From CFX5 sp023384495 (GTDB lineage Bacteria > Chloroflexota > Anaerolineae > Caldilineales > Caldilineaceae), in the NCBI GenBank assembly GCA_048499455.1, contig JASNZV010000016.1:124001-188000 (forward strand): a DNA stretch of 64,000 nucleotides. Direction: 5' to 3'. The notes below the pieces were generated by a model. It was not told the DNA's origin. It made no database searches and saw only the letters and a program-made list of their open reading frames with translations. Shown in pieces: positions 44,301-53,806 of the stretch. The translations under genes were made by a program, and so were the position numbers. Position 1 is the stretch's first letter, and each line of letters starts with the position of its first letter.

Positions 44301-44904
44301 ACAGACACAGACGGTCGGGGAAATCTCCGCTGGGGACGCACGAAGCGATCTGCATCGCACTGAAATGAGTCAAGCCCATCGCCGGCGCGCCCTCTTTTGG
44401 CGCCTGCTGATCGTCGGCCTGCTGCTGGCCTTTGTCTGGTTTCTTGCCGTGGGGCTTCAACGTCAGAATGTCTCCGAGCGGCGGGTGACCGGCCCAGCGC
44501 CCGATTTCGAGCTGACCACTTTTGATGGCGAAACCATTCGCCTGTCGGAGTTGGCCGGCAACGGCGTGGTGCTCAACTTTTGGGCAAGTTGGTGTGACCC
44601 TTGCCGCGCCGAAGCCGATCTGCTCGAACGCGCCTGGCGGCTCGAACGGGATCGCGGCATCGTCTTTATTGGCCTGGACTATCTCGACCAGGAACACGCG
44701 GCGCTGGCCTATCTCGAAGAGTTCGACATCACCTATCCTAATGGCCCCGACCTACAGAGCGCGGCGGCGCGCCGTTATGGCATCCAGGGCGTGCCCGAAA
44801 CGTTTTTCATTGGCCCGGACGGCCGGATCGCCAGCATGGTGATCGGCCCGCTGTTGAGCGAGGCGGACCTACGCCAGCGGTTGGACGCAATTCGACCGCA
44901 GTGA
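44293..44904 (+). CDS. ccmG: CcmG/ResA-type membrane-anchored thioredoxin
   Basis: A 203-residue thiol-disulfide oxidoreductase for cytochrome c maturation. One N-terminal membrane anchor (LLIVGLLLAFVWFLAVGLQ) is followed by an AhpC/TSA-like thioredoxin fold with the active site WASWCDPCRAEADLLE and the cis-Pro loop GIQGVPETFFIGPDG. It hands reducing power to CcmH and apocytochrome outside the membrane. It overlaps ccmH and is followed, after a 249-base gap with no clear feature, by ccmF. Confidence 0.88.
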   Translation: MVEQTQTVGEISAGDARSDLHRTEMSQAHRRRALFWRLLIVGLLLAFVWFLAVGLQRQNVSERRVTGPAPDFELTTFDGETIRLSELAGNGVVLNFWASWCDPCRAEADLLERAWRLERDRGIVFIGLDYLDQEHAALAYLEEFDITYPNGPDLQSAAARRYGIQGVPETFFIGPDGRIASMVIGPLLSEADLRQRLDAIRPQ

Positions 44905-45153
44905 CCATGGGATGCGTGGGCAAGCAGGCAAATGACGTTCGTCGGCCCTGGAATCTGTCGAAAGTCAGGTGCGATCTGGTATGCTATCTTGTACACTGAC
45001 TCGGTAGAGCTTGCCTCAAAATCCCTGTATCACACTGTATTGCTTGAGAGCCTTACAGAGTCACAATCGATTTTGAGATGACTTCAGGTGTATTTGTGCG
45101 ATCCGCAACCGTCCTAGGGTGCGTTCTTGTGGAATGAGACTGAGGAGCGCTTC

Positions 45154-47145
45154 ATGATCTTCAACCTCGGCTATCTGATGCTCGTCACGGCGCTGTTGTT
45201 GGCGATCTTTGGCGCGGTGGCTGGCGTTCTCGGTGGGCAGCGACGAAACGCCCGCTTGATTGTCAGCAACTACCGGGCCGTCTATGCGGTGGGTGCGCTG
45301 ATCTTTGCCGCCACCGCCATTCTCTGGTATGGCCTGCTCACCGACCAATTTCAGTTGGACTATGTGTGGAATCACTCGGAGCGGGCGCTGCCAAATTTTT
45401 ACAAGTTTTCCGCCCTGTGGGGCGGTCAAGCGGGCAGCCTCCTCTTCTGGAGCCTGATCCTGAGCGCATACGGCGTGGGCGTGGCGCTTGCCTTTCGCCA
45501 GCGCCAACTGACGTTGATGCCCTACGTTAATGCGGTGATGCTGGTCACCACCGCCTTTTTTCTCGTGCTCATGGTCTTCAGCGCCAATCCGTTCAAAATG
45601 TACGCCTTTGTGCCAGCCGACGGACGCGGGCTTAACCCACTGCTTCAAAACTATTGGATGATCATCCACCCAGTGATGCTCTATCTGGGCTATGTGGGGT
45701 TAGCGGTTCCGTTTGCGTTTGCCGTTGCCGCCCTGCTGAGCAAGCAGTTGGGCAATCAGTGGGTCAGCGCCGTCCGCCGGTGGACGCTCATCCCCTGGAT
45801 GTTTCTTTCGGTGGGCATTCTCATGGGCAGCCAGTGGGCCTACCTCGAACTGGGCTGGGGGGGCTATTGGGCGTGGGACCCAGTGGAGAACGCCAGCTTT
45901 CTACCCTGGCTGACGGCCACTGCGTTTCTGCACAGCATTCTCATCCAGGAGCGCCGCGGGATTCTCAAAGTGTGGAACATGGTGCTGATCTGGCTGACTT
46001 ACTTTCTGGTCATCCTCGGCACCTTCTTTACCCGCAGCGGTGTGCTCGAAAGCGTTCACAGCTTTGCGCGCAGCGACGTAGGCCCCTACTTTTTGGGCTT
46101 TATGGGGCTCATCGCCATTGGTTTTCTCTGGCTGCTCTTTGACCGGCTGCCCCTCTTGCGCGCCGAACACGAGATCGAATCGGTGACGAGCCGTGAGTAT
46201 GCCTTTCTGCTCAACAACTGGCTCTTTGTGGGCATTACCTTTACCACGCTGTGGGGCACCATCTTCCCCATGATCAGCGAGATCATCACCGGCAGCCGCA
46301 TCAGCGTCAACGAACCCTGGTTCAACAAAGTGAATGGGCCCCTTTTCATCATGCTCCTCTTGCTCATGGGGGTTGGGCCGCTTCTGGGTTGGCGACGCAC
46401 CAGTGTGGAAGGGTTACGCAGACAGTTCACCTGGCCGGTGCTGATCACCGCCCTCTTCGCCGTGGGCTTCGCCTACTACAGCCCGCAGCCCTATCCTGTG
46501 GTTGGGCTGGCTGTCTGCATGTTGGTGACCGCCACCATCGTGCAGGAGTATGTGCGCGGCGTGTTGGCCCGGCGCATCACCACGGGCGAGAACCCCCTCG
46601 TCGCCACCGCAAACCTGATCCGCCGCAACGGGCAACGCTATGGCGGCTACATTGTCCACCTGGGCATTGTGATGATGGGCGTGGCGATCATTGGCAACGG
46701 CTTCTATCAATCCACCACCAACGTGACACTGGCCCGCAACGACAGCGTGTCGCTGGCCGGCTACACGCTCATCTACACCGGCCTCTCGCAAGAGCGCGCG
46801 TCCAATCATGTCCAGTTCACCACCACGATGAACCTCTACGATGCGCGCGGGCGGATGTTGGGGCTTGTCCAGGCGCACCGCAACGTTTACGACAAAACGG
46901 AAGATATGATCACCAGCGAGGTCGGCCTCTATACGCGGCTGAGCGAGGATATCTATGTGGTGCTCAATGGCTGGGAAGGCGCGGGCGAAACGGCCACCTT
47001 TACCATCCATGTCAACCCCATGACAGTCTGGCTCTGGATCGGCGGGCTGGTGCTGGTGGCCGGCACGCTGATTGCCATGTGGCCACACCCCGCCCGGCGC
47101 GAACAGTTGGCGCACGTGGCGGCCGGGCAGGTGGCCGCGGCCTAG
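45154..47145 (+). CDS. ccmF: cytochrome c heme lyase subunit CcmF
   Basis: A 663-residue polytopic membrane protein that joins heme to apocytochrome c. The tryptophan-rich heme-handling signature WGGYWAWDPVENASF is present, with the flanking His residues in FLHSILIQERRG and IIHPVMLYLG. More than a dozen hydrophobic segments are visible. The C-terminal soluble part (NVTLARNDSVSLAGYTL) is shorter than in some relatives. The ATG at 45154 follows GAGGAG; the upstream TTG-type extension to 45127 is rejected. CcmA to CcmE are not in the window. Confidence 0.93.
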   Translation: MIFNLGYLMLVTALLLAIFGAVAGVLGGQRRNARLIVSNYRAVYAVGALIFAATAILWYGLLTDQFQLDYVWNHSERALPNFYKFSALWGGQAGSLLFWSLILSAYGVGVALAFRQRQLTLMPYVNAVMLVTTAFFLVLMVFSANPFKMYAFVPADGRGLNPLLQNYWMIIHPVMLYLGYVGLAVPFAFAVAALLSKQLGNQWVSAVRRWTLIPWMFLSVGILMGSQWAYLELGWGGYWAWDPVENASFLPWLTATAFLHSILIQERRGILKVWNMVLIWLTYFLVILGTFFTRSGVLESVHSFARSDVGPYFLGFMGLIAIGFLWLLFDRLPLLRAEHEIESVTSREYAFLLNNWLFVGITFTTLWGTIFPMISEIITGSRISVNEPWFNKVNGPLFIMLLLLMGVGPLLGWRRTSVEGLRRQFTWPVLITALFAVGFAYYSPQPYPVVGLAVCMLVTATIVQEYVRGVLARRITTGENPLVATANLIRRNGQRYGGYIVHLGIVMMGVAIIGNGFYQSTTNVTLARNDSVSLAGYTLIYTGLSQERASNHVQFTTTMNLYDARGRMLGLVQAHRNVYDKTEDMITSEVGLYTRLSEDIYVVLNGWEGAGETATFTIHVNPMTVWLWIGGLVLVAGTLIAMWPHPARREQLAHVAAGQVAAA

Positions 47146-47187
47146 TTGAACCGATGAGGCAATAACATTGAGGCGTGAGAGAACACT

Positions 47188-47643
47188 GTGCTCTGGATAA
47201 CGCTTTTCCTGGCTTTTGTGGTGGCGGCGCTGGCGGTCGCTTATGTGGTTCACCCACTCTTGCGCCCTGGCCAACCCATTTTGGTCGATGCCGAAGGGCC
47301 ATTCACCGACCTGATCCTGCGTAAGGATACGGTGCTCCAGTCGATCAAGGAGAATGAGTTTGACTACCAGACCGGCAAGCTGAGCGCCGAAGACTTCCAG
47401 CGCACGGATGCGCGGCTCCGCCAGCAGGCCCTCGCCCTCATGCGTCAGATCGAGCAGAGCCAGCCCGCCACCGCCGACCTCGAAGCGGCGCTAGAAGAGG
47501 AGATCCGCAAGCAGCGCACAGCGTTGCCGGCAACCCAGGCCGCGCCCACGCTCACCTGCCCACAGTGCCAGACCCCGGTGCAGATGGGAGACAACTTCTG
47601 CCCCAAGTGTGGGTTTGCCCTCACAGCGTCTGCACAGGCATAA
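47188..47643 (+). CDS. CcmI-like membrane protein with C-terminal zinc ribbon
   Basis: A 151-residue protein. One N-terminal membrane helix (LWITLFLAFVVAALAVAYVV) is followed by an acidic helical stretch like the first part of CcmI (LRKDTVLQSIKENEFDYQTGKLSAEDF), and the end is a zinc ribbon CPQCQTPVQMGDNFCPKCG. The first part matches the anchor region of cytochrome c biogenesis CcmI/CycH, here without TPR repeats and with a metal-binding ribbon. A GTG start is used. It follows ccmF by 42 bases and is most likely a cluster member. Confidence 0.65.
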   Translation: MLWITLFLAFVVAALAVAYVVHPLLRPGQPILVDAEGPFTDLILRKDTVLQSIKENEFDYQTGKLSAEDFQRTDARLRQQALALMRQIEQSQPATADLEAALEEEIRKQRTALPATQAAPTLTCPQCQTPVQMGDNFCPKCGFALTASAQA

Positions 47644-47792
47644 GCGCCTCCGCCACCAGGCGCGGCTCGGAATTGACGGATCGGCGGCCTCCATGTATGA
47701 TCCTCGCTTGCACTGAACAGGCGCGCTCGTTTGCGTGCATTATGTGCGTCATCAGCGACAATCGCCACCGACGAACGCCACCACCCATTCCC

Positions 47793-50700
47793 ATGGCCAA
47801 GCCACCCTTCTCGTCCGCGCTGATTCTGGCCGGCTGCCTCCACGCCACCGTCAAACTCTATCGCTGCACCCATCTGCAGGAGCAACTGGCCGCGCTGGGC
47901 GTCAACGCCGAGGCGATGGACTGGACCGACCAGCGCTTTGCCGATGACACAGCCGGGCGTTACGACTTGCTCGTCCTCCAGCGCACGGTGATGACAGCCA
48001 ACCTGCAACAGCTCATCGACCAGATGCACAGCCAGGGGAGGCCGGTCGTCTTCGACACCGATGACCTTGTCTTCGAGCCGGCCATGACCGACTGGCACCG
48101 CGGGGTGACTCGTCTGCCCCCCGCCGAGCAGGAACTCTACGACGATGGCGTGCGCCGCTCACTGGCTGTTTTGGACGCCAGCGATGCGCTTCTGGCCGCC
48201 AGCCCGCTGCTGGTTGAACTGGCGCAACGGCGCGGGAAGCCGGCCTTTCTCCACCGCAACGCGGTGGGCGGCGAGATGATGGCCCTGGGCGATGAGCTTT
48301 ATCACGTCCGCCGCGCCCGCCCCGCACCGCCCGGCGGAACGGTCGTCATCGGTTATGGCAGCGGCACCCCTACCCATGATGTGGACTTCGAAGAGGCGCT
48401 GCCCGCGCTGCTCGACTTGCTGGCGCGCCATCCGCACGTCGAGCTCTGGCTGGCCGGGCCGCTGGAGGCGCCGCCCGAACTCGCCGTCTTTGGCGCACGG
48501 GTCCGCCGGTTTCCGCTCATGAATTGGCGCGCCTATCTGGAGTTGGCCAGCCGTTTTGACATCGCCCTGGCGCCATTGGAGCGGGGCAATCTCTTCTGCC
48601 GCGCCAAGAGCGAGATCAAGTTTGTCGAGGCCGGTCTGCTGGGCATCCCCACCGTGGCGACGCGGATCGACCCCTTCGCCCACGCAATCGAACACGAAGC
48701 GGACGGCTTCCTGGCCGGCCACACGGGCGAATGGATCGCGGCGCTCGACGCGCTGGTCACCCAGCCCGCGCTGCGCCAATCCGTGGGCGAGGCGGCCCGG
48801 CACAAGGTCGAGCAACACTATTCGCTCGCCGCGCGCGCGGGCGAACTGGCCACAACCTTGGCGCAGTTGCGCGCCGCGGTGGACAAGGGCGCCGATGCGC
48901 CGCCCACTGCGCCCGAAGCCGAGCCACCGCTTGTCCTCAACTGGGTGATCAACGAGCCCTTCCCTGGGTCGGGCGGCCATCTGGGCGTCTTTCGCATGAT
49001 CCACCACCTGGTTGAGTTTGGCCATGAGTGCCACATCTATGTGATCCCCGTGGCGCACATGCATGACTACAGTCCACAGCAGTTACGTGACTTTGTCGAC
49101 CAACACTTTCTGCGCACCGGCGCGCATTTCCACCGCTGGACGGGCCGTGTGGTCGAGGCGGACGCCACCTTCGCCACCCACTGGCTCACCGCCTACGATG
49201 TGGCCTCGTTGCCTAATCCAGGCCGCCGCTATTATCTGGTGCAGGATTTCGAACCCTATTTCTACCCCATGGGAACCGATTATCTGCGCGCCGAGCAGAC
49301 CTACCGCCTGGGGCTGCACTGTGTGACGCTCGGCCCATGGCTCGCCGGCCTCATGCGCAACCAATACGGGGCCACGGCTGACCATTTCAACTTTGCGCTC
49401 GACCCGGAAATCTATCACCCCCAGGCGCAGGCCAGGACGGGCCACCCGCGCGTTGCGTTTTATGCCCGCCCCAGCACCCCCCGCCGCGCCTATGAGCTGG
49501 GCATCGAGGCGCTGCATCTGGTCAAGCAGCGCTGCCCAGAGGCCGAGATCATTCTCTTTGGCGCCGAGCAGCTCACCACGCCGCCTCCCTTCCCGGCGCT
49601 CAACCTGGGCGTGCGCAACCAGTACGAACTGGCCGCGCTCTATGCCAGTTGCGATGTGGGGCTGGTGCTGTCGCTCACCAACCCATCGTTTGTGCCGCTG
49701 GAGATGATGGCCTGCAAGTGCGCGGTGGTGGACCTGCGCAGCGAGCGAGTGCAGGGGCTGTTGGCCGATGGCGTCAATGCGCTGCTGGCCGACCCCACCC
49801 CAGGCGCAATCGCCGACCGCATTCTCACCCTGCTGTGGGATGAGCCGCTGCGCACTGCGCTGGTCGAGCGCGCCTATGCGGATGTGCAGGCGCGTTCGTG
49901 GCAGGCCTCGGCGCGGCAGATCGAGCAGGTGTTGCTCGCCCACGCGCCCCCGCCAGGCAAGCGCCGGCTGGTCCAGCGCACGCAACACGGTGACGCCGAC
50001 AGCCTGCGCTGGCAGATCGAGCAATTGCTCGACCAGCAGACACCCGCCCACCGCGAAACCGCCGAACTCGAGGCGCTGTTGCGTCGCGCCCTGGCCGACA
50101 AGGCGCAACTGGCCGAACAACTGCGCACACACAAGGGCGCAGGCGACGAACCGCCGACCCGCGCCACCCGGGTTGGCGGCTCGCTGGAGACGGCGCGCAC
50201 CCGGTGGCTGGAACAGCTCCCCGCCTGGGTGCAGGGCGGGCAACGTCTGAGCAAGCTCGTCATCAACGGCGCGGTCATCGAGCAACGCTTTCGCGCCGAA
50301 CGCTCGCACCTTTGCGCCGTTACGCTGCGCTTTGCCAGCCACCAATCCCCGGCGGGTGGGTTGCTCCAGGTCAAGCTGGTGGACGAGGCGCAGCCCGATG
50401 TGGCATTGGCCGAACAGACCATTGCCGCCGCCGATATCAAGCCCGACCAGCCCTATCCGCTTGCCTTTCGCCCTCAGCCCCATTCCAGCGGGCGGTTGTA
50501 CTCGCTGCGGCTCACCCCCATGGGGGGCGATGGCCGTTTTGCCCATGCGCTCTGGCGGGCGTGGACGGCTGACCCGCACACCGTGTTGCAGCGCGATGGG
50601 GCTCAACTTAAAGGGCGGCTCTGGCTCCATGTTGACTATGCGCAACCGACAAACAGAGCTGGTGTGGCGGCGCCGAATGCACCCCAGCCCGAACACGTTA

Positions 50701-50858
50701 CAACCATTGCGCGGCGGCAAGGCGCCCACGCTGTGCGCGAGACCCGGCGCCTGGCGGCCAAGACGTGGCAGGCGCTACACACGGTAGGTGTGGGCGGCCT
50801 TGTACGCGAGGTGATCCAATACCTGCGCTGGCAAGTGGACAAGAGAATCAGGCCATGA
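47793..50858 (+). CDS. bifunctional glycosyltransferase (two GT-B modules) with C-terminal sandwich
   Basis: A 1021-residue protein. Module 1 (about 1-360) is a GT-B glycosyltransferase with AKSEIKFVEAGLLGIPTVATR, the donor-binding Glu motif. Module 2 (about 380-710) starts NWVINEPFPGSGGHLGVFRM and contains YELAALYASCDVGLVLSLTN and SFVPLEMMACKCAVVDLRSE, as in rhamnosyltransferase-like GT4 enzymes. The rest is a coiled linker and a strand-rich domain (870-970) that may bind glycan. The ATG at 47793 (MAKPPFSSALIL) is chosen since the N-terminal 76 residues of the longer frame are outside the family. It opens the glycosyltransferase operon; its stop overlaps the next ATG. Confidence 0.78.
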   Translation: MAKPPFSSALILAGCLHATVKLYRCTHLQEQLAALGVNAEAMDWTDQRFADDTAGRYDLLVLQRTVMTANLQQLIDQMHSQGRPVVFDTDDLVFEPAMTDWHRGVTRLPPAEQELYDDGVRRSLAVLDASDALLAASPLLVELAQRRGKPAFLHRNAVGGEMMALGDELYHVRRARPAPPGGTVVIGYGSGTPTHDVDFEEALPALLDLLARHPHVELWLAGPLEAPPELAVFGARVRRFPLMNWRAYLELASRFDIALAPLERGNLFCRAKSEIKFVEAGLLGIPTVATRIDPFAHAIEHEADGFLAGHTGEWIAALDALVTQPALRQSVGEAARHKVEQHYSLAARAGELATTLAQLRAAVDKGADAPPTAPEAEPPLVLNWVINEPFPGSGGHLGVFRMIHHLVEFGHECHIYVIPVAHMHDYSPQQLRDFVDQHFLRTGAHFHRWTGRVVEADATFATHWLTAYDVASLPNPGRRYYLVQDFEPYFYPMGTDYLRAEQTYRLGLHCVTLGPWLAGLMRNQYGATADHFNFALDPEIYHPQAQARTGHPRVAFYARPSTPRRAYELGIEALHLVKQRCPEAEIILFGAEQLTTPPPFPALNLGVRNQYELAALYASCDVGLVLSLTNPSFVPLEMMACKCAVVDLRSERVQGLLADGVNALLADPTPGAIADRILTLLWDEPLRTALVERAYADVQARSWQASARQIEQVLLAHAPPPGKRRLVQRTQHGDADSLRWQIEQLLDQQTPAHRETAELEALLRRALADKAQLAEQLRTHKGAGDEPPTRATRVGGSLETARTRWLEQLPAWVQGGQRLSKLVINGAVIEQRFRAERSHLCAVTLRFASHQSPAGGLLQVKLVDEAQPDVALAEQTIAAADIKPDQPYPLAFRPQPHSSGRLYSLRLTPMGGDGRFAHALWRAWTADPHTVLQRDGAQLKGRLWLHVDYAQPTNRAGVAAPNAPQPEHVTTIARRQGAHAVRETRRLAAKTWQALHTVGVGGLVREVIQYLRWQVDKRIRP

Positions 50859-52252
50859 GCACCCGACTGCTGATCATCAGCCACGATGTGGTGGGCGCAC
50901 GCATGGCCGGCCCGGGCATCCGCGCCTATCACCTGGCGCGGGTGTTGGCGCGGCACACGCCCACCACACTGGCCGTGCCCAACGCCGCCGAGCCGGCCCT
51001 GGCCGAGCATGGCTTTGCCGTTGCGCCCTACATCCGCGGCGACTGGTCCACCCTGGCGGCGCACGTGGCGGCGGCGGATGTCTGCCTGGTCGCCTGCGAC
51101 ACGCTCAACGATTTCCCTCAGTTGGCCGAGCACGATCTCTGCCTGGTCATCGACGGCTATGACCCGCTGCTGGCCGAGTGGCTGGCGCTCCACCCCCATC
51201 TGACGCCGGCAGAGCTGGCGCCCCACTGGCGCGACCGCATGGTCCATCTCACCCGGCAATATCTCTGTGGCGATTTCTATCTCTGCGCCAGCGAACGGCA
51301 GCGCGATTGGTGGCTGGGCCTGCTCGAAGCCAGCGGGCGCATCAACCCGCACACCCATCACGCCGACCCATCGCTGCGCAGCCTCATCGACCTGGTTCCC
51401 TATGGGCTGGACGGCGCCCCCCCCCAGCGCACGCAACCGATGATCAAGGGCGTGTGGGAGGGCATCGGCGCGGAGGATAAGGTGATCCTGTGGGGGGGTG
51501 GTCTGTGGCCGTGGCTTGACCCGTTCACCGCCATTCGCGCCGTGGGCGAGATTCAGCGGACGCGTCGCGATGTGCGGCTCGTCTTTCCCGGCTCCAGACA
51601 TCCCAACCCGGTGATGGCGACCATGCAGACGCACACCCCGGCGGCAATGGCGCTGGCCGAGGAGTTGGGGCTGCTCAACCGGGCCGTCTTTTTTGGCGAA
51701 TGGATCCCCTATTCGTCATGGGACGATGTGTTGCTCGACAGCGACGTGGCGTTGACGCTGCACTATGACACGCTGGAGACGCGCCTGGCCTTCCGCAGCC
51801 GTATCTTCGAGTACATCCGTGCGGGCCTGCCGATTGTGGCCACTGAGGGGGACGCTACCAGCGAACTGGTCACGCGCTTCGGGGTGGGCCGCGCCGTCGG
51901 CTATGAGGCGGTGGACGAGGTGGCCGCCGCCCTGTTGGCGCTGCTCGCCACGCCCAAAGGGGAGCAGGCCGCCGCCTTTGCCCATGCCCGCAGCCAACTG
52001 ACCTGGGCGCGCGCCGCGGAGCCGCTGGTTCGCTTCTGCCAAAATCCACGCCGCGCCCCCGACCGCACCGGGGCGAGCGCACCGGGCAACCCTTTTTACG
52101 AGCCGCCCCCACCAGCCGACCAGGCAGAGCGGGTGAGCCTGCTTGCGCAGATCGACCAACAGGCCGCGCTGATTGCCGCCTATGAGCGGGGCCTCTTCAT
52201 GCGCGCCATGCGCTCGGTTGCCGGCGTGCGCCGGCGGCTTTTTCGGGGATAA
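50855..52252 (+). CDS. GT4-type glycosyltransferase
   Basis: A 465-residue GT-B glycosyltransferase. N-terminal LLIISHDVVGARMAGPGIRAYHLARVL is the acceptor-side Rossmann start. The donor domain has KVILWGGGLWPWLDPFTAIRAV and RSRIFEYIRAGLPIVATEGD, the typical EX7E-like region. The start ATG lies in ATGA shared with the stop of the previous gene, indicating coupling. The C-terminal 60 residues are polar with AYERGLFMRAMRSV. Acceptor and donor unknown; participation in one surface-polysaccharide pathway with its neighbours is inferred. Confidence 0.82.
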   Translation: MSTRLLIISHDVVGARMAGPGIRAYHLARVLARHTPTTLAVPNAAEPALAEHGFAVAPYIRGDWSTLAAHVAAADVCLVACDTLNDFPQLAEHDLCLVIDGYDPLLAEWLALHPHLTPAELAPHWRDRMVHLTRQYLCGDFYLCASERQRDWWLGLLEASGRINPHTHHADPSLRSLIDLVPYGLDGAPPQRTQPMIKGVWEGIGAEDKVILWGGGLWPWLDPFTAIRAVGEIQRTRRDVRLVFPGSRHPNPVMATMQTHTPAAMALAEELGLLNRAVFFGEWIPYSSWDDVLLDSDVALTLHYDTLETRLAFRSRIFEYIRAGLPIVATEGDATSELVTRFGVGRAVGYEAVDEVAAALLALLATPKGEQAAAFAHARSQLTWARAAEPLVRFCQNPRRAPDRTGASAPGNPFYEPPPPADQAERVSLLAQIDQQAALIAAYERGLFMRAMRSVAGVRRRLFRG

Positions 52253-52324
52253 TCTTGATTACCGGTTTCTATTCCATTTTCAGTTTGTGTCAACGGTGAT
52301 TTTCTCCCCCAATTCGGTTCTCTG

Positions 52325-52443
52325 CTATACTGAGTTCAGAATGAAAACCAGACGTTTGTGCTCCAGGCGGTTCCGTGAACCGCCGAGTCACGGACTCGGC
52401 GTGAGCATTTCAGACTCCAGTTTTCATTCTGATTTGAGTATAG
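52325..52443. repeat. small element with terminal inverted repeats and two nested hairpins
   Basis: Ends CTATACTGAGTTCAGAATGA and TCATTCTGATTTGAGTATAG are inverted copies of about 22/26 identity including the adjoining AAACC/GG(T)TTT. Inside are GGCGGTTC/GAACCGCC and CGCCGAGTC/GACTCGGCG hairpins. It sits in the gap between two glycosyltransferase genes and ends 13 bases before the next start. Its outer end contains TATACT, like the TATAAT of the element at 22702, so both may supply -10 sequences. Confidence 0.75.
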
Positions 52444-52456
52444 AATCCATGCCACC

Positions 52457-53755
52457 ATGCCCGAACTCACAAAGGTCACCATCGTCATTCCCGTGCGCAA
52501 TGGCAGGCGCTTTTTGGCCGCCTGCCTCGGCTCGCTGGCGGCGCAGCAGGCGGAAGCGCCGGAGCTGGCGGTTAGCATCGTGGTGGTGGACAACGCCTCC
52601 ATCGATGGCTCGGCGGGGTGGGTCGCCCAACATGCCCCCCACATCACGCTGATCCGCAACCAGGGCAATCTGGGCTTTGCCGGCGGCTGCAACCAGGGGC
52701 TGGCCGCCGCCCCCGCTGATGTGGCGATCCTGCTCAATCAGGACACGCAGGTACACCCCGGCTGGCTGCGCGCCCTGGTGGGCGCCTTTGCCGACCCGAC
52801 CGTGGGCGTTGCCGGCTGCAAAATCTACTACCCCGACGGCACGACGTTGCAACACGCCGGCGCGTTTGTCCAATCCCCGCAGCACTTTGGCATTCACCAT
52901 CACCAACACGAACCGGACACAGGCCAGGCAGACGAGTCGCGCCCGGTGGAGTGGGTCACGGGCGCGGCGTTCGCCATCCGCCGCGCCGTCATCGACCAGA
53001 TCGGGCTGCTCGATGAGGGCTTTTGGCCCGGCTACTTCGAAGACATGGACTATTGCCTGCGGGCGAGGGCAGCCGGTTTTCAGGTTTGGTATTGCGCCCA
53101 GGCCACGCTCACCCATCAGGAGTCGGCTTCGAGCATCGATCACGAGAGCCTTCAACGCTTCTATCACCGGGGACGCCTGCGTTGCGCCCTCAAACATATG
53201 GCGCCACAGGCGTGGGTGGATACGTTCATGGCTGCCGAGCGCGTCGACCCACACTGGCAAACGCCCGCACGCCAGAGCGCCTATTGGGATGCACTCGTGG
53301 CCGCGCCGGCGCTGCTGCGCGAGTTCCGGCAGGCCAGCGCCGATGAGATTGCCGCCGTCACCGATGCGCTGGCGCAACTGGTGGGCGGCTACGGCCACGG
53401 CCCTACGTTTGATGAGACCGAACTCGCGCCCTTCACCGAGATTGTATTCCCGGCCAGCGCGCCCGTCATCGGCCCGCTTTTGAGCAACGTTCGGCAACTC
53501 TGGTACAATGTGGCCGCACGCTGGGGTGACCGCCATCTACAGCAGCAACAAGCCGCGGCAAACCAGCTGCTCCTGGCTCGGATCCGTGCGTTGCAACAGC
53601 ACATCGACCAGTTGCAACGCCAAAACCAGCTCTTACAGCGCGAGCTCGACCAGCAGGCGCTACACCAGGCGGCGCTGGCGCAGCAAATGGCGCAAATGCA
53701 ACAAGATTTCAACCACGCCATCACGACAGCAGCCGGCGACGGCGATGCCCAGTGA
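52457..53755 (+). CDS. GT2-family glycosyltransferase with coiled-coil tail
   Basis: A 432-residue enzyme with a GT-A fold. KVTIVIPVRNGRRFLAACLGSL begins the domain, VVVDNASIDGSAGW has the nucleotide-binding Asp, ILLNQDTQVHPGW is the DxD-type metal site (QDT), and WVTGAAFAIRR with GYFEDMDYCLRARAAG is the C-terminal acceptor motif of rhamnosyltransferase-like GT2 members. Residues 330-430 form a linker (APVIGPLLSNVRQLW) and a Gln-rich coiled coil. The start lies just behind an inverted-repeat element, with no clear ribosome binding site. Confidence 0.87.
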   Translation: MPELTKVTIVIPVRNGRRFLAACLGSLAAQQAEAPELAVSIVVVDNASIDGSAGWVAQHAPHITLIRNQGNLGFAGGCNQGLAAAPADVAILLNQDTQVHPGWLRALVGAFADPTVGVAGCKIYYPDGTTLQHAGAFVQSPQHFGIHHHQHEPDTGQADESRPVEWVTGAAFAIRRAVIDQIGLLDEGFWPGYFEDMDYCLRARAAGFQVWYCAQATLTHQESASSIDHESLQRFYHRGRLRCALKHMAPQAWVDTFMAAERVDPHWQTPARQSAYWDALVAAPALLREFRQASADEIAAVTDALAQLVGGYGHGPTFDETELAPFTEIVFPASAPVIGPLLSNVRQLWYNVAARWGDRHLQQQQAAANQLLLARIRALQQHIDQLQRQNQLLQRELDQQALHQAALAQQMAQMQQDFNHAITTAAGDGDAQ

Positions 53756-53806
53756 GCGGGTTTCAAACCTGCTTTCGATAAATTGACATTGTTTGAGAGC
53801 GATTTG

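Noticed and set aside
49083..50729. 548-codon minus-strand frame
   Set aside because: Antisense to the bifunctional glycosyltransferase; low-complexity Arg/Gly/Gln-rich product without motifs.
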